From positions 1,240,001 through 1,304,000 of the forward strand of contig NZ_JAGS01000001.1 of NCBI RefSeq assembly GCF_000526775.1: a stretch of DNA of 64,000 nt, given 5' to 3'. Origin of the DNA: Ruminococcus albus AD2013. GTDB taxonomy: Bacteria > Bacillota > Clostridia > Oscillospirales > Ruminococcaceae. The notes below the pieces were generated by a model, which searched no databases, was not told the origin of the DNA, and saw nothing but the letters and a program-made list of their open reading frames with translations. Of the stretch, positions 17,285-25,639 are shown one piece after another (position 1 is the stretch's first letter; each line of letters begins with the position of its first letter). The position numbers and the translations under genes were made by a program.

Positions 17285-17733
17285 GCTTTATAACCTCCGT
17301 CTATTTTACTTTAGTAATGCGGTCGCCAAACCATTTACTATTGTATCATAATCGGAGGTTATTTTAAATCTCTTGCTAAAGCTTTTTTATCTCCCCCGGT
17401 AGAACCGGGGTTTATTTACGCTAAAGCACCAATACGGACCGTGTACGGGATAATATCCCTGCACGGTCTTTTTTATTTATAAAGTATATTTCCGCTCACT
17501 CCGATTTTTCTACCGCTCACTCACAAAAAACTGACTTTCCTGCCACGGTGTGCTATACTTCAAGTACAGTCAAACAACGAGATGCAGCAAACTAAAATCC
17601 GTAATTTCCAAGCAGAGCATTTGGGTAATTCACTTGATTATCGGTTCAGTCTGAACAGGAAAAATTATCGGATTTTGTAAACTGCATTTGAGTTGGAACC
17701 TAAAATTTTTAAAATCTGAAAGGAAGAAACAAA
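17285..17733. other. IS200 end region, terminator and upstream region of the lectin-peptidase gene
   Basis: Contains an IS200-type hairpin (17394-17410), the repeated block gctaaagcaccaata (17420-17434, also at 38363-38377) and the terminator at 17437. After that come about 250 AT-rich bases that should carry the promoter of the 17734 gene. No ORF of interest. Confidence 0.5.
17437..17478. terminator. rho-independent terminator
   Basis: Stem gaccgtgtaggg-like, 17437-17449 paired with 17457-17468, followed by ttttttattt on +. It has no intact gene directly upstream on +. Confidence 0.6.
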
Positions 17734-18783
17734 ATGAAAACAAACAACGTAACAGGAACAATGAAGAAGGTCATCAGCACTCTGGCAGCTACAGGCTGTA
17801 TGTTCTCAATGGCAGCTGCTATACCCGCAAACAGCACAATTGGCAGTGCTGTACTTGGTAACGCAGTCGTTGCAGACGCAGCAGTTATCAGCGTAAACAC
17901 AGTTGTTGACGCAAAGAACGGCAACGCAGATCTGGTACAGGGTAAATTCTATAAATCACCTTCTCAGAATTATGTACTTGTTTTCCAGGGCGACGGCAAC
18001 CTCGTTATATACCATTACAACAAGACCACTGACAAGGCTTATTCACCTATATGGAGCTCTCAGACCGAGAACAGAGGCGGTACAAAGTGCGTTCTTCAGG
18101 GTGACGGCAACTTTGTTATCTACAGATCCGACGGAAAGGCTATCTGGAACACTCAGACAAACGGCAAAAAGGGCGCTTATCTTACAATAAGTGATGGGGG
18201 TGAGATCAAGATCATTTCCAGAAATTCTAACAATGCTACCACATGGTCAAGCAAAAATAACCACGGTTACAGCATAAGCATCAATGAAAGACCTTTTAAC
18301 TGGCCTGTTCCGGATTGCAAGGCAATTTCCTCAGCATTCAATGACGGCAGAAATCATGGTGCGATCGATATTGCAGCAGCAGCAGGTACATCTGTTAAAG
18401 CAGCAGCCGGAGGAACAGTACAGACCTATTACGGCTATAACGGCGGTGCGGGTAATTACGTTGTGATCACTCATAAAATCAACGGAGCAACCTACCTGAC
18501 AGTTTATATGCACTTAAGCCAGATCACTGTTGCCAACGGTGCAACCGTTTCCGCCGGAACAGAGATCGGTAAAGTTGGCAGCACCGGCAATAGCACCGGT
18601 CCCCACCTCGATTTCTCGATCCGTGAAGGCAGTTACTACGGTACAAGACTTGATCCCGGCTACTACACCAACCTTCCTGCAGGTCTTTACAACTGCACAA
18701 ACTGCCAGAATTACGTAAACGAGATCAATGCAAACAGAAATAAATCATATTCTTTGGCATCTCACACACACTCTAATTATTAA
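17734..18783 (+). CDS. secreted B-lectin plus M23 peptidase protein (albusin B-like bacteriolysin candidate)
   Basis: 349 aa. Signal peptide and linker to about residue 50 (cleavage near VVADAA). A monocot-mannose-binding B-lectin domain at about 55-175 has VFQGDGNLVIY and VLQGDGNFVIYRSDGKAIWN. An M23/LytM domain follows at about 195-325. M23 ligands seen are NHGAIDIA (H, D) and GPHLDFSI; the usual HxH is HxD here, so the last zinc ligand is Asp. The predicted mature mass of about 32 kDa and the lectin-peptidase layout recall albusin B, a bacteriocin of R. albus 7 that inhibits R. flavefaciens. That link is from memory and unverified. SD AAAGGAAG precedes the ATG. No immunity gene is apparent nearby. 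Confidence 0.8.
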   Translation: MKTNNVTGTMKKVISTLAATGCMFSMAAAIPANSTIGSAVLGNAVVADAAVISVNTVVDAKNGNADLVQGKFYKSPSQNYVLVFQGDGNLVIYHYNKTTDKAYSPIWSSQTENRGGTKCVLQGDGNFVIYRSDGKAIWNTQTNGKKGAYLTISDGGEIKIISRNSNNATTWSSKNNHGYSISINERPFNWPVPDCKAISSAFNDGRNHGAIDIAAAAGTSVKAAAGGTVQTYYGYNGGAGNYVVITHKINGATYLTVYMHLSQITVANGATVSAGTEIGKVGSTGNSTGPHLDFSIREGSYYGTRLDPGYYTNLPAGLYNCTNCQNYVNEINANRNKSYSLASHTHSNY

Positions 18784-18821
18784 TTTCGGTTATAAGCATA
18801 TAACGTAAATACATAACGACG

Positions 18822-18857
18822 AAAAGACAGGTACTTCAATAAAGTGCCTGTCTTTTA
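18822..18857 (+). terminator. terminator of the lectin-peptidase gene
   Basis: Stem aaaagacaggtac/gtgcctgtctttt with a loop of about 8 nt, then ttattg. Another hairpin (ggggctgcaacagcccc) follows at about 18949. Confidence 0.8.
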
Positions 18858-19068
18858 TTGTAACCTAAAAGCCCTATTCCGGTACGGATATAGGATTTGA
18901 TCCGATAACCGTCTGATTCTTAATCATCAATATATATAAATGCCAAAAGGGGCTGCAACAGCCCCGTCTGTCGTATCATATTTGATGGCTGACAATCTTG
19001 AAATAAAGTAAGATTATTACAGGGACAATTCCTTGAAATAGACCAGACAATTCGTAACCGTCAAATAG
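18858..19068. other. intergenic stretch before the ISL3-type fragment
   Basis: Contains the hairpin ggggctgcaacagcccc (about 18949-18965), which also occurs truncated at 16793. Otherwise nothing recognisable. Confidence 0.4.
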
Positions 19069-19134
19069 GCTCTTTCCAATGTTAGTTGACATTAAATCAT
19101 TAAAGTGATATAATATAGATGTCAAATACTATCG
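19069..19134 (+). promoter_or_regulatory. ISL3-type leader with promoter inside an inverted repeat
   Basis: TTGACA (19086-19091), 17-bp spacer and TATAAT (19109-19114). The promoter is bracketed by ttgacat (19086-19092) and atgtcaa (19119-19125), a dyad that could be an operator or transposase-binding site. GGAGGG precedes the ATG at 19147. Confidence 0.7.
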
Positions 19135-19146
19135 GAGGGATGCGAA

Positions 19147-19614
19147 ATGAATGCTGTAATCAGTTCATTGGATAGAAACTACAGACTGTGTGATACACGT
19201 ATTACCGATTCAGAAATCATTTTATATATAACTTCAACTCTGGAAAAATTATGCTGCCCATACTGTGGAACGATGACCGGTAGAGTGCATTCTTATCATA
19301 CGCGAGAAATACAGGATCTACCTATCTCTGACCGGAAGACAATCCTTATAGTGACCACACGTAAAATGAAATGCATAAATCCTGAGTGCAGACATAGCAC
19401 TTTTGCAGAACGACATCCGTTTGTAAATCCAAATGCACAAAAGACAAATCGTCTGATCGAAAGAATACTAAAAACATCTTCTGAGATGAGTTCTGTTTGT
19501 TCCAGTAGGTTATTAAAAAACGAAAACATCATCATTGGAAAGAGCTCTATTTGTACGCTGCTAAAAAAAACGCCTTTGATAATACATGAGGTTAAGTCAA
19601 GTATAAAGGATTGA
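19147..19614 (+). pseudogene. ISL3-family transposase, N-terminal fragment
   Basis: 155 aa holding the zinc ribbon (CPYCG...CINPEC, about residues 36-80) and the following helix-turn-helix region of ISL3 transposases. Family members are about 400-500 aa, and the whole DDE domain is missing. The frame ends at 19614 and 19620-19790 shows no continuation. It may still make a DNA-binding protein from an intact promoter and could act as a repressor of related ISs. Confidence 0.75.
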
Positions 19615-19833
19615 TGACCCAATTACAATAAACACATAGTCAATGGTTATCAAAAATAAGATGACCAATTGATAGAAAAACTATGCGATTTTTGTAAGAT
19701 GCGCCATTTTAAGCGCTTTGAGGTTTCTAACATGATTTTGATCAGAAAAAATCATGTGGCCAAATTCCTTTATTACGAGTAAAAAAAGTGATATAATTAT
19801 CTTGCCGGTAAACCAATGATGAAAAGGAGCATT

Positions 19834-20280
19834 ATGTCTATGGGTAATAGGATAAATTTGAAAATCGATGATATGCCGAAAATTTCACGTCTAGAACTAT
19901 CTTACAAGCTGTATGACATACTTGACAGAGTTGAAAAAGAAAGCATAGGCTCTATTATAACTGATGGTAGTAATAACGACCTGCTCTTGTGTCCATTTGC
20001 TTGGTTCGAACCGTATAGGAACAGTGAGTTCGATCATATCATTATTGCTGCAGTCAGATACGCTATAGGAAGAAAGACATATGTTCCAAAGATAGTATGT
20101 AACTTTACACTGAAATATATGTCAATGCTTGATGATAAGGCTATAGACGTAATAATTAAGGATATTGAGAAAGAGTTGAGATACTATAAGGCTGATCTCC
20201 CGAATCAGAAATTATGGTTCGACTTGAAGATGAAAAAGAACTACGGAATAAGGAAGGACAGTGGAAGTAAATGTCAATGA
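19834..20280 (+). CDS. hypothetical protein, first gene of a small accessory operon
   Basis: About 148 aa. It contains LCPFAWFEPYRNSEFDHI and a lysine-rich C-terminus. I do not recognise a family. AAAGGAG lies before ATG 19834 (19840 is an alternative); the frame is open from 19816. A TATAAT-like box at about 19792 may be its -10. It overlaps the next gene by 10 bases, so the two are cotranslated. It sits between an ISL3 relic and remnants of an integrative element. Confidence 0.6.
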   Translation: MSMGNRINLKIDDMPKISRLELSYKLYDILDRVEKESIGSIITDGSNNDLLLCPFAWFEPYRNSEFDHIIIAAVRYAIGRKTYVPKIVCNFTLKYMSMLDDKAIDVIIKDIEKELRYYKADLPNQKLWFDLKMKKNYGIRKDSGSKCQ

Positions 20281-21512
20281 AATCACCTGCAATAAGTAAT
20301 TACCTTGACTGGCTTGGTCGGATAGAATATAGGAATGTTGATAACACATTCACTTACAACAAGAGATCGTATGAGCTGATAGATGAGTTATTTACATATC
20401 TCAGAATGCTGGAACCTATAAATGAGCATGGAACAAAGGAACTTTGGCTGACTTCGGAAAGAGGGACGATCGATGATTTTGAAGATCTTGATGAGGCGAT
20501 AGCAGATGGAGCAGTCAAAAATGCAAAGGAATTAAATGATTGGTGGCTTGATCTGTTTCCCGAAGAAGAGCAGTGGTATCATTTGATGGCAGGAGAAGCA
20601 GATGATATAGGGTATAGATCCATTTTTATAAACAACCGTCAAATAATTGAGGTTGACAGCACCAAAGAACATGGATATGAGCATGATATATCTGAGTTCC
20701 TTGAGTGGATGCTTTCTGCTGTAAAGAGATGTATAGATGAGCTGAAAGATGGGACATATAATGAACGCATAAATAAGGGTGTCCCTTATGAGTATAGGAT
20801 AGGAACGATAGTTCGCAATGACTTGTATGACATATTTCCAGATTTGAGAGAGCAGTTTTTTGCAGATATTTCTAAAACAGAAATTTCCGAATTTATTGAC
20901 TTGGCTTCAAAACAGAGCAGAAACCGAGATAATCAAAGAATACATAGATTTACAGCAAATGAGTTTTATAAGTGCTGTGCTTTGGGTTATGAAGAGAATG
21001 GATACGACTTTACCGATCTGCCCCCGAAAGAGCAGTACTATAAGCATTCTGATGGGAGAGATGATGGACTTAGCGAGATAGACGGTGATTCGGTCGAAGA
21101 ATTTATAAAATGGTATCATCGGTCACAGATCGGGCATCCGTGGGAAGTATGCAGAGGCGGGAATTCGACTCATGTTTCGTTATATGTTGATCATAATGAC
21201 AAGGGCTTTTGCTTATATGTTGAGGGAGGTTCTATCGCCAGATGTATAGAGGCTATAAAGTTTTATCTTGCATTAAAGAGGGCTGGTTATCCTGTAAATA
21301 TTGTTAATGCCGAAGAACTTATTGCTCGATTGAACGAAACCGAAATAATAGGAATCGTTCCCATAGGAGTCATACCGTTATACTGCGGAGGATATTTTCC
21401 CAATGAAAAAATAATCGACTTTATGAATCTTCCTTTTGAAGAAAGATCTAAAGTCGTTGAAAAATGCATATGGAAACCGTTAAAAGAAATACGGCTTATA
21501 AACATTGACTAA
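20271..21512 (+). CDS. hypothetical 413-aa protein
   Basis: Acidic soluble protein. Notable segments are DWWLDLFPEEEQWYHLMAGE, VEEFIKWYHRSQIGHPWEVC and a C-terminal IPLYCGGYFPNEKIIDFMNL. The region around VCRGGNSTHVSLYVDHND looks like a structured beta domain with a conserved His. I do not recognise a catalytic motif. It is translationally coupled to the upstream 148-aa gene and followed after 18 bases by three tiny ORFs of integrative-element type, which suggests an accessory or mobile origin. Confidence 0.6.
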   Translation: MSMKSPAISNYLDWLGRIEYRNVDNTFTYNKRSYELIDELFTYLRMLEPINEHGTKELWLTSERGTIDDFEDLDEAIADGAVKNAKELNDWWLDLFPEEEQWYHLMAGEADDIGYRSIFINNRQIIEVDSTKEHGYEHDISEFLEWMLSAVKRCIDELKDGTYNERINKGVPYEYRIGTIVRNDLYDIFPDLREQFFADISKTEISEFIDLASKQSRNRDNQRIHRFTANEFYKCCALGYEENGYDFTDLPPKEQYYKHSDGRDDGLSEIDGDSVEEFIKWYHRSQIGHPWEVCRGGNSTHVSLYVDHNDKGFCLYVEGGSIARCIEAIKFYLALKRAGYPVNIVNAEELIARLNETEIIGIVPIGVIPLYCGGYFPNEKIIDFMNLPFEERSKVVEKCIWKPLKEIRLINID

Positions 21513-21530
21513 CTGAAAAGAGTTGCAAAA

Positions 21531-21656
21531 TGGAAATATATGATAAATCAAGTAAAGGATTCATTGAGGTGTGCATGACCAAAGAAGAAAAGGAATCATA
21601 TTTTCAACCTTTTGGGGATCGCAGCAAGAACTCTCAGAAGAAATGGAATGAGTAAT
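21531..21656 (+). CDS. small protein, 41 aa, integrative-element type
   Basis: Reads MEIYDKSSKGFIEVCMTKEE and continues to a TAA at 21654. Short proteins of this kind occur in Firmicutes conjugative elements. It overlaps the next small ORF by 9 bases. There is no clear RBS, so expression probably depends on coupling to the upstream gene. Confidence 0.45.
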
Positions 21657-21800
21657 GAAGCAAAGGAAATGTCTGAGCGTGTTACAAGTTCGGGAAGTTA
21701 CGATGAAGCACTCAACATCCTTGGCGAGTATGTTGAAATATGCTCCGAGGATGAAATGGAAGATGAAACATTGGATATCAAGGGAGGAATGACAGAATGA
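21648..21800 (+). CDS. small acidic protein, 50 aa
   Basis: Starts MSNEAKEMSERVTSSGSYDE. Its stop overlaps the following ATG (ATGA at 21797-21800). It appears to be part of a run of tiny overlapping genes. An upstream in-frame ATG at 21612 would give 62 aa. No function recognised. Confidence 0.45.
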   Translation: MSNEAKEMSERVTSSGSYDEALNILGEYVEICSEDEMEDETLDIKGGMTE

Positions 21801-21934
21801 CAATACTGTTTGCAGGTATGATCATCGGCTGTATGATCGGCATGCTTATTGGCGGTTTTTCAGCTGCATGGTATTATGCGAACAAGGAAATAAAAAGGCT
21901 AAAAAAGGTGCTCAGGACTAAGGATGATGTATAA
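21797..21934 (+). CDS. small membrane protein, 45 aa (DUF3789-like)
   Basis: One N-terminal transmembrane helix (LFAGMIIGCMIGMLIGGFSA), then a basic KEIKRLKKVLR tail. Size and layout fit DUF3789-type proteins of integrative elements. It is coupled to the previous gene by ATGA and followed by a terminator. Confidence 0.5.
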   Translation: MTILFAGMIIGCMIGMLIGGFSAAWYYANKEIKRLKKVLRTKDDV

Positions 21935-21942
21935 AATAGCAA

Positions 21943-21967
21943 AAGCTGCTCAAAAAAGCAGCTTTTA
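21943..21967. terminator. bidirectional terminator
   Basis: Stem aaaagctgct/agcagctttt with a short A loop. It lies between the + strand small ORFs and the end of doc on the minus strand. Confidence 0.7.
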
Positions 21968-22342
21968 CAGTTGGTGTTCAAGTATCCAGTTTAGAAGATC
22001 ATCAAAGGAATATGTTCCGTCAGCAACTTTTAGTATCGTGTCGGAAAGTTCTTTCTGAGTATATTCAAGCTCAACATGATTTAACATCAGAAATACGAGC
22101 ATAATGTGAGCGCCGATACGCTTGTTGCCGTCAACAAAGGGGTGGTTCTTGACAAGTCCGAATCCAAGCCGTGCGGCTTTTTGCTGGATAGATGGATAGA
22201 CCTCCGTATCATCAAATATTTGAAACGGTGCATTCAGAGCTGATTCAAGCATGCCTTCGTCACGCAGACCGTCAGTTCCGCCGGTCTCACCTATAAGCTA
22301 TGAATGTAGACTAAAGACTTGTTCTTTTGAAAGAATTATCAT
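21965..22342 (-). pseudogene. doc: Doc/Fic-family toxin with an in-frame TAG at codon 15
   Basis: Death-on-curing toxin, which in Phd-Doc phosphorylates EF-Tu. The full frame starts at 22342, where ATGA overlaps the antitoxin stop exactly as in the family. It reads MIILSKEQVFSLHS, TAG, LIGETGGTDGLRDEGMLESA and onward. The Fic motif HPFVDGNKRIG is intact and the total of 125 codons is the normal Doc length. A single change (probably CAG to TAG) interrupts the N-terminus. A reinitiation product from 22252 (95 aa) would keep the Fic motif but lose the antitoxin-facing helix. Confidence 0.85.
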
Positions 22343-22581
22343 TTGGCAAGTTCCTCGTAAGCCTCACGATTTTTTGCGATAAGGCGCTTAGAAATCTCCA
22401 TGAGGTCTTCATTATCTGCTAACTGTTCATTTTCGGCTTTATCAAATTCAATTATCAGATAGCGAGGTGTATTATTTTTAAGTATAACAACAGATCCGTT
22501 TTCATCGACCATGCGGGCAACACGTGAAAAATTCTGATTTGCTTCGGTTATGGATACAAGATTTTTAGTGTTAACGTTCAT
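22339..22581 (-). CDS. Phd/YefM-family antitoxin
   Basis: 80 aa. The N-terminal Phd/YefM DNA-binding fold (VSITEANQNFSRVARMVDEN) is followed by a C-terminal helix that would cover the toxin. AAAGGAGG precedes the ATG. It overlaps doc by 4 bases. Such antitoxins usually autorepress the operon together with the toxin. It remains intact while the toxin carries a nonsense codon. Confidence 0.9.
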   Translation of the reverse strand: MNVNTKNLVSITEANQNFSRVARMVDENGSVVILKNNTPRYLIIEFDKAENEQLADNEDLMEISKRLIAKNREAYEELAK

Positions 22582-22606
22582 AGTTCAGACCTCCTTTACT
22601 ATCTTT

Positions 22607-22635
22607 ATTATACGATAGAATTAGGATAAATTCAA
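22607..22635 (-). promoter_or_regulatory. promoter of the phd-doc operon
   Basis: On the minus strand TTGAAT (22635-22630), 17-bp spacer and TATAAT (22612-22607), 26 bases before the antitoxin start. Confidence 0.75.
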
Positions 22636-22744
22636 CCTATTTTTTGCAAAGTTAAAATATTATTTACAAACAGACGTTTTGCCGATGGCGGCAAAGCGGC
22701 TTTTCTCTTTTTCGTCATCGGCAAAGATGACGGAAAGGAAAAAA

Positions 22745-22846
22745 ATGAGTAATCAGTATTACGGCGTCTGTGACCCTCCCATTCCGTGGATAGGCGGGAA
22801 ATCGGTTCTTATCCCGGTAATAAGGAGAATAATGCCCGACTAACAG
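22745..22846 (+). pseudogene. N-terminal fragment of a Dam-type adenine methylase
   Basis: 33 codons starting MSNQYYGVCDPPIPWIGGKS, the typical start of adenine methyltransferases of integrative elements (PWxGGK). It breaks off at IMPD-stop and runs straight into the Cna-B fragment. Only the start of the SAM-binding domain remains. Confidence 0.65.
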
Positions 22847-23142
22847 GTATCCCCTACGGATCATATATCCTTACGGAGATTTCGTCTCCCAATAGATATG
22901 TTTTAAGCGATAAAAGATACGAATTCCTCATCGACGAAGACGGTGATGATGTGTTCATCACTGCTGTAAACAAGGAAACAGAGCTTCATGTTTTCAAGAA
23001 GGATATTTACGTAAACGAACTCTCGGGTGCTGCAATGCAGATCCTTGACAGTAAAGGAAATGTTTTCGATGAATGGATATCCGACGGTACCGAGCATATC
23101 GTCTGCGGCATTTCTGCAGGCAGTTATTCCCCATGCGTCCAT
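22847..23142 (+). pseudogene. fragment of a Cna-B/SpaA-type surface protein
   Basis: The frame continuing through LTGIPYGSYILTEISSPNRY and ELSGAAMQILDSKGNVFDEW shows two prealbumin-like Cna-B repeat signatures (LTGIPYGSY, ISAGSY). Such pilin or adhesin modules occur in Gram-positive integrative elements. There is no start, signal or LPXTG. The sequence changes abruptly at about 23131. Together with the methylase stub this is a mosaic deletion scar. 23143-23319 has no recognisable gene. Confidence 0.65.
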
Positions 23143-23319
23143 TGAACTGGAAGTCTTCTGCCGATTATATCAGCGCATTCCTTTCCAATGGTGAACGTTT
23201 TTGAAATCTTTGTATCACATCATTGACAAACCAACAAATATATATTTTTTTTCCTGAATATTATTCGTGAAATAACAGTTTTAAAGTATTATGATCTTCG
23301 ATGACGAAGATATTTTGTT

Positions 23320-23711
23320 TCAGCAGAACATATCAATCAGAAAATCCCATATCATGTGAAGTACTATCGGAACAATGATGTTTTTACTTTTAAGAAATGT
23401 AATACTGAATATTATACTCAGAACAACTATAAACAAAAATTTTAAATGAACAAAGTTATCAATTAATTGTTCGTGAGTTATCCATGTGGGTATGTGTATT
23501 GCCGCGAATAGAAATGAAGTCAGAAGTATAGCTCTCCATTTATGTTGCTGCTCTTTGCCGACGGTTGCATTCAAAAGCCAGCCACGGAACACCATTTCCT
23601 CGGTAATTCCAACAAAGGTATAAGTAATTACTTGCTTCACTCCGAATTCTTCATTTATAATAATGGATCCTTTGTTTATATACGCAGTTATCAAAGGATA
23701 AATAATAAATA
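23320..23711 (-). pseudogene. CPBP intramembrane metalloprotease, C-terminal part (split by IS1595)
   Basis: Carries the CPBP/Abi catalytic motifs EEMVFRG, the following HIP histidine and a final VLHMIWDF. Its N-terminal half is at 24735-25031. The 8-bp target duplication aataaata brackets the IS. Removing the IS and one repeat joins YLPVLLLFI to IYPLITAY in frame, giving about 226 aa. CPBP proteins of this type process prenylated or bacteriocin-like peptides or act as immunity factors. The function here is lost unless the IS excises. Confidence 0.9.
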
Positions 23712-24734
23712 ACATGGTTATCCCTTTAACACACCACAGATAATTTACAATGCTGTCCAAATAAACAGACCTCAAAAACCAGAAAATATAGTATAATAGT
23801 GACAGAAACCGAAGGGAGCTGTCGCTATGTCAAAAAGATTTCCGAAACCTGAGATCACACTTGATGGGATATACTCAAAGTTCGCAGACGATGACTTTTG
23901 CAAGGATTTTCTGCTTGATATCCGCTTTGAAAAGGGCTTTGCCTGCCCGTTTTGCGGTGGCTCTGAGTACCGCAGGATAAGGTCACGTCATCTGCTGCGC
24001 TGCAAGTTATGTAAAGCAGATATTTCCGCCACAAACGGAACTTTTATGCACAGAACACATATTCCGCTCAGACTGTGGATAATCACCGCATTCCTCGTTA
24101 TGAGCAACAAATGCAGCGTGTCCGCTGTTACTCTAATGAGAACTCTTGGCGTGACTTACAAGACTGCCTGGTACATCCTTCATCGCATCAGAAAAGCCAT
24201 GAAATGCCGTGAAGAACGCTATTTGCTCGACGGGATCGTTGAACTTGATGACACGTATCTCGGTGCTCCGACTCACGGTAAAAAGCGTGGCAGAGGAACT
24301 GAAAAAGTCAAGATGATCGTAGCTTTATCAAAGAACGCAGCAGGAAATCCCGAGTACGTTAAAATGAGCGATGTGCCGAATTTAAAGGGTATAACTGTGG
24401 GTAGATTTGCCAGGGATAATATCCGCGCAGGTTCTAAGATCGAGAGTGATAATGCCCGAAGTTACAAGAAGCCGCTGGCACAGAAATACTTCCATATTTT
24501 TGAGACATATGATCCGACAAGCGGTCAGCTGAATTGGATGCATAAAGTTATATCAAACTTCAAAGCAATGATCATGGGAACTTATCACGGAAACGAAAAG
24601 ATCCATACAGCGTTGTATGCTGCCGAATACTGCTACAAATTCAACCGCCGTAAGCTGGGAAACAGTGCGTATTTAAGGCTCTTGGCTGCTTTGGTTCAGT
24701 GATCTTACTTGTGGTGTGTTAAGGGGATAACCAT
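23712..24734 (+). mobile_element. IS1595-family element, copy 1 (1,023 bp)
   Basis: Ends acatggttatcccttt (left) and aaggggataaccat (right), with IR extending into aacacaccaca. Flanked by the 8-bp duplication aataaata (23704-23711 and 24735-24742). It encodes one transposase. As far as I can read, it is identical to copy 2 at 37121. Confidence 0.95.
23827..24702 (+). CDS. IS1595-family transposase (ISXO2-like)
   Basis: 291 aa. N-terminal zinc ribbon CPFCGG...CKLCKAD (about residues 40-70), then a helix-turn-helix. The DDE-type catalytic core has ELDDTYLGAP, ESDNARSY and a C-terminal MGTYHGNEKIHTALYAAEY. SD GGGAG lies 8-12 bases before the ATG. A promoter within the left end (tatagtataata) is probable. 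The same protein is encoded at 37236. Confidence 0.92.
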   Translation: MSKRFPKPEITLDGIYSKFADDDFCKDFLLDIRFEKGFACPFCGGSEYRRIRSRHLLRCKLCKADISATNGTFMHRTHIPLRLWIITAFLVMSNKCSVSAVTLMRTLGVTYKTAWYILHRIRKAMKCREERYLLDGIVELDDTYLGAPTHGKKRGRGTEKVKMIVALSKNAAGNPEYVKMSDVPNLKGITVGRFARDNIRAGSKIESDNARSYKKPLAQKYFHIFETYDPTSGQLNWMHKVISNFKAMIMGTYHGNEKIHTALYAAEYCYKFNRRKLGNSAYLRLLAALVQ

Positions 24735-25031
24735 AATAAATAATAGTAATACCGGTAAGTATTCAAGCCATTTGATCTTCGTGGTATACATTTCCTTTAA
24801 CCCGACACAGACATCGTCTTTGTAATAATGTATCAGAATCGCAGCGGGGAATACCCATACTAAATTTTTTATAATTACTGTTTTTATTATCTGTGAGATT
24901 ATGTCTCCTGTGAAAGTTTTATCGATGAAAGGTTTTGCAAAAAATTCAAATAGAGCCCAGATCGTGTAAAATACGATCAGATATATTACGATCACCTTGG
25001 TTTTGGATACACGTTTTTCAGAAATTTCCAT
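24735..25031 (-). pseudogene. CPBP intramembrane metalloprotease, N-terminal part
   Basis: Starts MEISEKRVSKTKVIVIYLIV after GGAGGTATTATA. It has three predicted membrane helices and is interrupted at EYLPVLLLFI by IS1595 copy 1. The upstream HTH and membrane genes are tightly packed on the same strand, so the IS truncates the last gene of a three-gene operon. Confidence 0.88.
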
Positions 25032-25075
25032 TATAATACCTCCGTATTTGTAGAATGCGGACAATTCAACAATAA

Positions 25076-25267
25076 TTATTCAAGTATGAACAGATCTTCC
25101 ACAGGCATCCTGAGATATCTTGCCAATTTTATAGCAAGTTCAAGTGTGGGGTTATATTTATCATTTTCAATAGCATTGATTGTCTGCCTTGAGACTCCCA
25201 CAGCATTTGCTAACTCATCCTGAGTAAGTTTTTGTGACTTACGAAGATCCTTTATCCTGTTCTTCAT
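25076..25267 (-). CDS. small XRE-family repressor (63 aa)
   Basis: A single Cro/CI helix-turn-helix domain (LRKSQKLTQDELANAVGVSR, QTINAIENDKYNPTLELAIK), the YozG-like size class. It lies 2 bases after the upstream gene and 44 bases before the split CPBP gene. It is the likely reader of the three TGTAAA-N6-TTGACA sites at 25640, 26382 and 26428. Confidence 0.88.
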   Translation of the reverse strand: MKNRIKDLRKSQKLTQDELANAVGVSRQTINAIENDKYNPTLELAIKLARYLRMPVEDLFILE

Positions 25268-25269
25268 TT

Positions 25270-25581
25270 TTATATACCTACTTTCGTCTTACCGAAGGAG
25301 AGCATAAACAGAAAAACTACTGCTGCTGTAGCAGAAAGCAGGATCACGAGCCCCTTTTTCCAGCGTTCATCTCCGAAATCATGTCTGAATATTAAAGAAG
25401 AAGCACCCCTAACCAGTAAGCCGACAAGAAGTACATACATCGGCATCAGTATGGTTCGGTTTTTTACTGTGTATATGATGATCCATACTATCAGCATGAA
25501 CTGAGTATAGTAATGAGCTGTGATAATGCTTTTACTGCGGATCTCTTTGTCCATTTCGTCCGCTTTGTTTCTCTTGAACAT
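25270..25581 (-). CDS. small membrane protein (DUF6773-like) paired with the XRE repressor
   Basis: 103 aa from MFKRNKADEMDKEIRSKSII. Three predicted membrane helices; short soluble N-terminus. Genes of this type typically sit directly upstream of a small XRE regulator in Firmicutes. The start at 25581 is preferred to 25596 because MEVFI lies over the RBS GGAGGTC. It is the first gene of the operon with the XRE and CPBP genes. Confidence 0.7.
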   Translation of the reverse strand: MFKRNKADEMDKEIRSKSIITAHYYTQFMLIVWIIIYTVKNRTILMPMYVLLVGLLVRGASSLIFRHDFGDERWKKGLVILLSATAAVVFLFMLSFGKTKVGI

Positions 25582-25639
25582 AATAAAGACCTCCAAAAAT
25601 ATAATTCAATATATTCTATTATACTTGAAATCTTAAAAA

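Noticed and set aside
16817..22342. TAG codons inside the IS200 transposase and doc as a sign of recoded TAG
   Set aside because: Both genes are otherwise of IS/TA type that decay readily, the transposase also has a frameshift, and intact genes in the window do not use in-frame TAG.
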